Below, piece by piece: positions 57,560-61,488 of a stretch of 61,488 bases of DNA. The notes below the pieces were generated by a model. It saw only the letters and a program-made list of their open reading frames with translations. It did no database searches and was not told the DNA's origin. The DNA is from RGUW01 sp049421025. GTDB lineage: Bacteria > Cyanobacteriota > Cyanobacteriia > PCC-6307 > Cyanobiaceae. The position numbers and the translations under genes were made by a program. The stretch covers positions 1 through 61,488 of the forward strand of contig JBMSMG010000001.1 in the NCBI GenBank assembly GCA_049421025.1. The letters are read 5' to 3'. Position 1 is the stretch's first letter. Every line of letters begins with the position of its first letter.

Positions 57560-59038
57560 ATGGCCTCTGCCCCCCTGCCGCTGCAGGCCAGCCCGATCAG
57601 CTTCGGCACCGATGGCTGGCGCGGCATTTTGGGCGTCGACATCACGCTGGAGCGCCTGCTGCCTGTGGCGGCTGCGGCAGCGCGCGAGCTCGAGAGCTCA
57701 GCACCAGCAGCTCTCAGCAGCCGTGAGGTGGTAATCGGCTACGACCGCCGCTTTCTGGCACCGGAGCTGGCCGAAGCGATCGCCAGCGCCGTGCGCGGCG
57801 CCGGTCTCGAACCCCTGCTGAGCGATTCACCCACCCCAACCCCGGCCAGCAGCTGGGCGGTGGTGCAGCGCCAGGCCCTGGGGGCCCTGGTGATCACCGC
57901 CAGCCACAACCCACCCGAATGGCTGGGCCTCAAGATCAAAGGTCCCTTTGGCGGTTCGGTCGAGGGCGACTTCACCGCACGGGTCGAGCAGCGGCTCGAG
58001 GCCGGGGGCATCACCGCGGCGATCGCACCCGGCGCTGGCGGCGAGCCTCGCTTTGACGCCCTCAGCGCCTATGTGAGCGGCCTGCGCGCCAAGCTCGACA
58101 CCGCCGCGCTAGTGCGCGGCCTGCAGCAGATGGGGCTGTGCGTGATTGTCGATCCCATGCATGGCTCGGCCGCGGGCGTGCTGCCCGCTCTGCTGGGGGC
58201 CGAGGCCAGCGCTGACGGCCCAATCCAAGAAATACGCGCCAACCGCGACCCCCTGTTTGGCGGCAACCCGCCCGAACCCCTGGCGCCCTACCTGGGTGAG
58301 CTGATCGCGGCGGTGCAGGCCTCCACGGCCGCCGGCAAACCAGCGGTGGGGATTGTCTTCGATGGCGATGGCGACCGCATCGCCGCCATCGATGAGCGCG
58401 GCCGGTTCTGCAGCACCCAGCTGCTGATGCCGCTGTTCATCGACCATCTGGCGAGGGCGCGGCAGCTGCCGGGGGTGGTGATCAAGACCGTCAGCGGCTC
58501 CGACCTCATGCAGCAGGTGGCCGAGGGCCTGGGCCGCACTGTGCTTGAAAAGCCCGTCGGCTTCAAATACATCGCCAGCGAAATGCTGGCCGGTGAGGTG
58601 CTGGTGGGCGGCGAAGAATCAGGCGGGGTGGGCTTCGGCATCCACACCCCCGAGCGCGATGCTCCCTTTGCGGCGCTGCTGCTGCTCGAGGCCTTGGTCG
58701 AAGGCGGCCTACCCCTGGGCGCGCGGCTCGATGCGCTGATCGAGCGCCATGGCACCCCAGCCCACTACGACCGCCTCGATCTGCGGCTGGCCAGCATGGA
58801 GGCCCGCGCCAAGCTGGAGCGCCTGCTGGCCGAAACACCTCCTGCCGAGGTGGCCGGACTCCCTGTGCAGCAGGTGATCACCACCGACGGCGTCAAGCTG
58901 CGCCTGGGCCCCAGCCACTGGCTGATGCTGCGCTTTTCGGGCACCGAACCGCTGCTGCGCCTCTACTGCGAAGCCCCTACCCCCGAGCGGGTGGACGCGG
59001 TGCTGGGCTGGGCGCGGCAGCTCGCCCAGGGGGCCTGA
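57560..59038 (+). CDS. Phosphohexomutase (phosphoglucomutase/phosphomannomutase family)
   Basis: A 492-residue alpha-D-phosphohexomutase. FGTDGWRG (about 15-22), the phosphoserine loop TASHNPPEWLGLKIKGPFGG (Ser115), the metal loop FDGDGDRIAAID, the sugar loop GEESGG and the C-terminal RFSGTEPLLRLY are all in order. The GW in TDGWRG and the long form fit the archaeal/cyanobacterial-type phosphoglucomutase or phosphomannomutase more than GlmM. It probably links glycogen and cell-surface sugars. rdgB starts 5 bases downstream. Confidence 0.9.
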   Translation: MASAPLPLQASPISFGTDGWRGILGVDITLERLLPVAAAAARELESSAPAALSSREVVIGYDRRFLAPELAEAIASAVRGAGLEPLLSDSPTPTPASSWAVVQRQALGALVITASHNPPEWLGLKIKGPFGGSVEGDFTARVEQRLEAGGITAAIAPGAGGEPRFDALSAYVSGLRAKLDTAALVRGLQQMGLCVIVDPMHGSAAGVLPALLGAEASADGPIQEIRANRDPLFGGNPPEPLAPYLGELIAAVQASTAAGKPAVGIVFDGDGDRIAAIDERGRFCSTQLLMPLFIDHLARARQLPGVVIKTVSGSDLMQQVAEGLGRTVLEKPVGFKYIASEMLAGEVLVGGEESGGVGFGIHTPERDAPFAALLLLEALVEGGLPLGARLDALIERHGTPAHYDRLDLRLASMEARAKLERLLAETPPAEVAGLPVQQVITTDGVKLRLGPSHWLMLRFSGTEPLLRLYCEAPTPERVDAVLGWARQLAQGA

Positions 59039-59043
59039 GCCAA

Positions 59044-59679
59044 ATGACAGTCAAGCCGCTCGCCGTTGAGCCGCCTCACGGCATTCGCCTGGTAATCGCC
59101 TCAGGCAACGCAGGCAAGGTGCGTGAATTCACCGCTTTGCTCGCCGAACTGCCGCTCGCGATCGAGGCCATGCCCGCAGGGCTTGAAATCGAAGAAACCG
59201 GTTCCACGTTTGCCGAGAACGCCCGCATCAAGGCCATCGCCGTGGCCCGCGCCACCGGCACCTGGGCCCTGGCCGACGACTCGGGCCTGTGCGTCACAGC
59301 GCTTGGCGGCGCTCCTGGTGTGCATTCAGCCCGCTACGCCGAGACCGATGCGGCCCGCATTGCCCGGCTGCTGCAGGAGCTCGCCGGCATGAGCGATCGC
59401 AGCGCCCACTTCAAGGCCGCCCTGGCACTCGCCAAACCCAATGGCGATGTCGCTGTTGAAGTGGAGGGCTGCTGCCCTGGGCAGATCCTCGAGGCCCCGC
59501 GCGGTGAGGGCGGCTTTGGCTATGACCCCGTGTTTTATGTGCCTGAGGCAGGACTCACGTTTGCCGAAATGGACAAGACGTGCAAGGGCCAGATCGGCCA
59601 TCGCGGCAGGGCTTTCCAGCTTCTTATGCCGCAGCTGCAAGCCTTTCTGGCAAGCAAGCAAGAGCAGCCAAAAAACTAA
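59044..59679 (+). CDS. rdgB: Non-canonical purine NTP pyrophosphatase (RdgB/HAM1)
   Basis: Hydrolyses ITP, dITP and XTP to protect nucleic acids; 211 residues. The start VIASGNAGKVREFTALLAEL (about 18-37) is typical, followed by FAENARIKA, WALADDSGLCVTALGGAPG with the Asp pair and GGFGYDPVFYVP. The start ATG at 59044 is 5 bases after the hexomutase stop. This is the last gene of normal base composition; the sequence becomes clearly more AT-rich after its stop. Confidence 0.95.
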   Translation: MTVKPLAVEPPHGIRLVIASGNAGKVREFTALLAELPLAIEAMPAGLEIEETGSTFAENARIKAIAVARATGTWALADDSGLCVTALGGAPGVHSARYAETDAARIARLLQELAGMSDRSAHFKAALALAKPNGDVAVEVEGCCPGQILEAPRGEGGFGYDPVFYVPEAGLTFAEMDKTCKGQIGHRGRAFQLLMPQLQAFLASKQEQPKN

Positions 59680-59690
59680 TCGTTTAAACT

Positions 59691-60233
59691 TTGCTCCATC
59701 ATTGCCCAAGCTCCGTGGGACTCCATCTGCCCAGCCAACCAGGCGAGTCCAGAAGGGCAGGGGTACGTTATGCACTTTGTGCATTCATTGGAGGACAAGC
59801 TTTAGGCATCGCGGCCCCAGCAATGGCGGGAACCCATCGAGCCATCTGCTCGTACTACACCCGCTACGAACCCTGCACGGTCACGGTTGGCGTGAACCAA
59901 GTCGAAGCCAACTTGCCAACCGACTTTCTGAGCATTGACAGCGCCAATTACGTCGACACCAAGATCTACGACGACACTGGCCGTGAATCGAACCACGCCA
60001 TTGGTGCGGCCACCACAATCCTGTTCGGCCCCATCGGCCTGCTCGGCTTTTTAGCGACCAAACGCGCTGGAACAGTCGATTTCGGCATGGAATTTCGCGA
60101 CGACCGCGGCAAAAAGAGAACAGCCTTTATTCGCTTTGTGAACATGCGTGCCGCCGACGATTTCGGCAAAGACCTCAAAGGATTTTTGAAGACAATGGAG
60201 CGTGAAAGCGGCGCCAAAGCGCAACAACACTGA
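59691..60233 (+). CDS. Exported or membrane-anchored protein, unknown
   Basis: A 180-residue reading frame from TTG 59691; the true start may be later. A hydrophobic signal-like stretch CAFIGGQALGIAAPAMAG lies at about 30-47. The mature part has YYTRYEPCTVTVGV, a second hydrophobic stretch AIGAATTILFGPIGLLGFLA (about 102-121) and a charged C-terminus with FGKDLKGFLKTMERES. I do not recognise it. Base composition is lower in GC than its upstream neighbours. The CsgG-like gene follows after 75 bases, so a shared envelope role is possible. Confidence 0.6.
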   Translation: MLHHCPSSVGLHLPSQPGESRRAGVRYALCAFIGGQALGIAAPAMAGTHRAICSYYTRYEPCTVTVGVNQVEANLPTDFLSIDSANYVDTKIYDDTGRESNHAIGAATTILFGPIGLLGFLATKRAGTVDFGMEFRDDRGKKRTAFIRFVNMRAADDFGKDLKGFLKTMERESGAKAQQH

Positions 60234-60308
60234 AGCCAATTAAAGGATCACCTTCTTCAAAATCTGCTCAGCGAGTTGTGCTAACATTAAGCAAGTATTG
60301 CAAAGCCC

Positions 60309-61073
60309 ATGTTCACGCTTCGTTCTCCGCTTGCTTATGCCCTTGCAGCTGTCCTGATTGCGGGCTCAACCAATAGCGCTCTTGCGCAACAAAAGAAAAG
60401 CAAGCCAGCCTCAGCAGCCGATACTGCGGGCGAAACACTGAGAGGCATTAAGTCCACGACCGCTCGCAAGGTCATTCTGATGCCGGTCACAGATAAGTCT
60501 GGACAGGGCTCGGCATTAGCTGAATTTGCCACCGAAGTCATTAACCAGTCAGTACGGAACGGCGGCATCACCACCGTGGCCTGGTTCAAAGTTGAAAAGC
60601 AGATGAAAAAAGTGATGGGTGGCGGAAATCCTTATGCCTATGCAGGCAGCGGCGGCCTGACCAGTGATTCGAACATGAATGAATTGATCGAGGCCGGGAA
60701 AAAGCTGGGAGCTCGCTATATTCTCCGCTCTGTCATCATGACCCAATCTGCAAATAGTCAAGCAGAGACAAAGGTCACGCCCACCGTTGGAATGTTCTTT
60801 GGCTTTGGCGGCCCTAGCGTGAGGACGGAGGTCAAAAACGATGCCAATGTTGATGTCAAAGTTGACATCATCAGCACCCGCGATGAAGACATCATTGCCT
60901 CCAGAACTTTCTCTGGGCGTTCACAAGAAGTGACAAAAGACCGCGCCAATCGTCTTGACGGCATCACTGGCATGCAAGTGTTTAGTGGTGGCAGCACCAT
61001 GGACGCCACCAAAATTGCTTTCTACGACACCATCGACAAGATTGTTGAATTTCTCCAGGATAAAACCCAGTAA
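60309..61073 (+). CDS. CsgG/HfaB-like exported protein
   Basis: A 254-residue protein with a signal peptide (cleavage near NSALAQQ, residue about 26) and no lipobox Cys. The core matches the CsgG fold: ARKVILMPVTDKSGQGSALAEF, TEVINQSVRNGGITTVAWF, then a Gly/Tyr-rich loop, LIEAGKKLGARYILRSVIMT and a strand region VKVDIISTRDEDIIASRTF. CsgG proteins form curli export pores or, in many bacteria, periplasmic or lipoprotein relatives of unknown role. No curli genes (csgA, csgE, csgF) are visible. AT-richer than the core genes. Confidence 0.65.
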   Translation: MFTLRSPLAYALAAVLIAGSTNSALAQQKKSKPASAADTAGETLRGIKSTTARKVILMPVTDKSGQGSALAEFATEVINQSVRNGGITTVAWFKVEKQMKKVMGGGNPYAYAGSGGLTSDSNMNELIEAGKKLGARYILRSVIMTQSANSQAETKVTPTVGMFFGFGGPSVRTEVKNDANVDVKVDIISTRDEDIIASRTFSGRSQEVTKDRANRLDGITGMQVFSGGSTMDATKIAFYDTIDKIVEFLQDKTQ

Positions 61074-61091
61074 GAAAACACCGACAAGGAG

Positions 61092-61160
61092 CGATCACTA
61101 GTTAATCACGTGATCGACTGTTGGAGATAGCTACGACAAGCTCCAATTGATTAGTCAATT
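61092..61160. promoter_or_regulatory. Two inverted repeats between the CsgG-like gene and the last gene
   Basis: First dyad CGATCAC/GTGATCG (61092-61098 with 61110-61116, 11-base spacer). Second dyad AATTGA-TTAG-TCAATT (61145-61160). They could be a terminator-like hairpin and an operator; the partner proteins are unknown. Confidence 0.45.
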
Positions 61161-61196
61161 ACAGGATCCCTACAAACTTCATCCTCAAGCACTCTC

Positions 61197-61488
61197 GTGA
61201 AGAAATACAATTGGCTTCGTTTAATCCCTGGCACACTAGGAGCAATTGCAATAGCAACCTCTTTAGCCTTGGCTACTTCTAGGCCAGCTTTTGCAGCCGA
61301 AGAATTTACAGATCTTCAGTGCTTGAGCGACATCAAGTCAAAGGATCTTTGCAATGTCAGCTTCTACCGGAAGTTCATGAAACTGAACTTCGTCAGAACT
61401 GGCCGCTCAGTCAAAATTAACTACGCCGATATCATTCACTGGAACTATTCTGATTCCAGTCTTCGCAAAATTGATTACGGGCTAGCAA
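61197..61488 (+). CDS. Exported protein of unknown function, partial
   Basis: Begins at GTG 61197 and continues past the right edge (97 codons visible). An N-terminal signal peptide contains LIPGTLGAIAIATSLALA with likely cleavage after RPAFA (about residue 34). The mature part begins EEFTDLQCLSDIKSKDLCN with two cysteines, followed by KLNFVRTGRSVKINYADI and HWNYSDSSLRKIDY. No family is recognised. It is AT-richer than the core genes and follows the CsgG-like gene after two inverted repeats, forming a small cluster of exported proteins. Confidence 0.6.
   Translation, partial: MKKYNWLRLIPGTLGAIAIATSLALATSRPAFAAEEFTDLQCLSDIKSKDLCNVSFYRKFMKLNFVRTGRSVKINYADIIHWNYSDSSLRKIDYGLA

Overview
The window is chromosomal DNA from a high-GC unicellular cyanobacterium, most likely an alpha-cyanobacterial picocyanobacterium of the Synechococcus/Cyanobium group. 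The evidence is four photosystem II small-subunit genes (psbH, psbN, psbI, psbK), the nitrogen regulator ntcA, the carotenoid hydroxylase crtR, the IctB family gene, flavin-dependent ThyX, a cyanobacterial phosphorylase-kinase/GH15-like giant protein, and many small families known mainly from cyanobacteria (Nif11, Ycf66-like, DUF3084, DUF3146, DUF3155, DUF3177, DUF3181, DUF3769, DUF4079, DUF6679). No rRNA, CRISPR array, transposase, integrase or prophage gene was seen. The high GC content produces many long antisense reading frames, which I treated as shadows.

Layout. 1-4060: a truncated 3-methyladenine glycosylase, an orphan Nif11 peptide paired with a 45-residue membrane peptide, DUF6679, a creatininase-like hydrolase, gatC, crtR, tRNA-Leu(UAG) and a Ycf66-like gene. 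4100-16500: ileS, two small conserved genes, a FIST sensor-domain protein, trmB, the IctB/O-antigen-ligase-like protein, a BadF/NAGK-type kinase, glmM, and a lytic transglycosylase flanked by two membrane proteins. 16478-20600: a redox and nucleotide block (NIL-ferredoxin, membrane thioredoxin, ThyX, Dcd, a P-loop-less CobO homologue), then ntcA with a recognisable NtcA-type promoter. 20600-30900: DUF3084, a YqgF-like nuclease, DUF3146, pth, tatA, psbH/psbN, a GH38 alpha-mannosidase, psbI and an LptD-like outer-membrane protein. 30251-38800: leuD-leuC, cinA, a WecA/TagO-type transferase, glyA, tRNA-Arg(ACG), three small conserved genes and murJ. 38850-48610: sfsA, ispH, DUF1997, DUF4079, purH, an esterase, DUF3155, a histidine kinase, cobS, tgt and psbK. 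48626-59680: a WecG/TagA glycosyltransferase, the GH15/phosphorylase-kinase-like protein, an oxidoreductase, a CAU tRNA, pyrE-ygfZ, a TM0106-type nuclease homologue, a second phosphohexomutase and rdgB. 59691-61488: a visibly lower-GC stretch with three exported or envelope proteins, one of them CsgG-like.

Functional links. Envelope and polysaccharide work recurs: GlmM feeds UDP-GlcNAc, MurJ and the WecA/TagO and WecG enzymes act on lipid-linked sugars, the transglycosylase trims peptidoglycan, the DUF3769 protein is an LptD-like barrel, and the GH38, GH15-like and hexomutase proteins act on sugars. ThyX with Dcd serves dTMP synthesis. GatC, IleS, TrmB, Tgt, Pth and three tRNAs serve translation. 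Gene packing is extreme: several convergent pairs share palindromic stop codons and some overlap.

Most of the window is core genome. The parts that look least ordinary are the low-GC exported-protein cluster at the right end, the ntcA upstream and downstream repeats, two conserved proteins that appear to have lost their catalytic motif (CobO-like, TM0106-like), the NIL-ferredoxin/membrane protein pair, and the GH38 gene lying between photosystem II genes.
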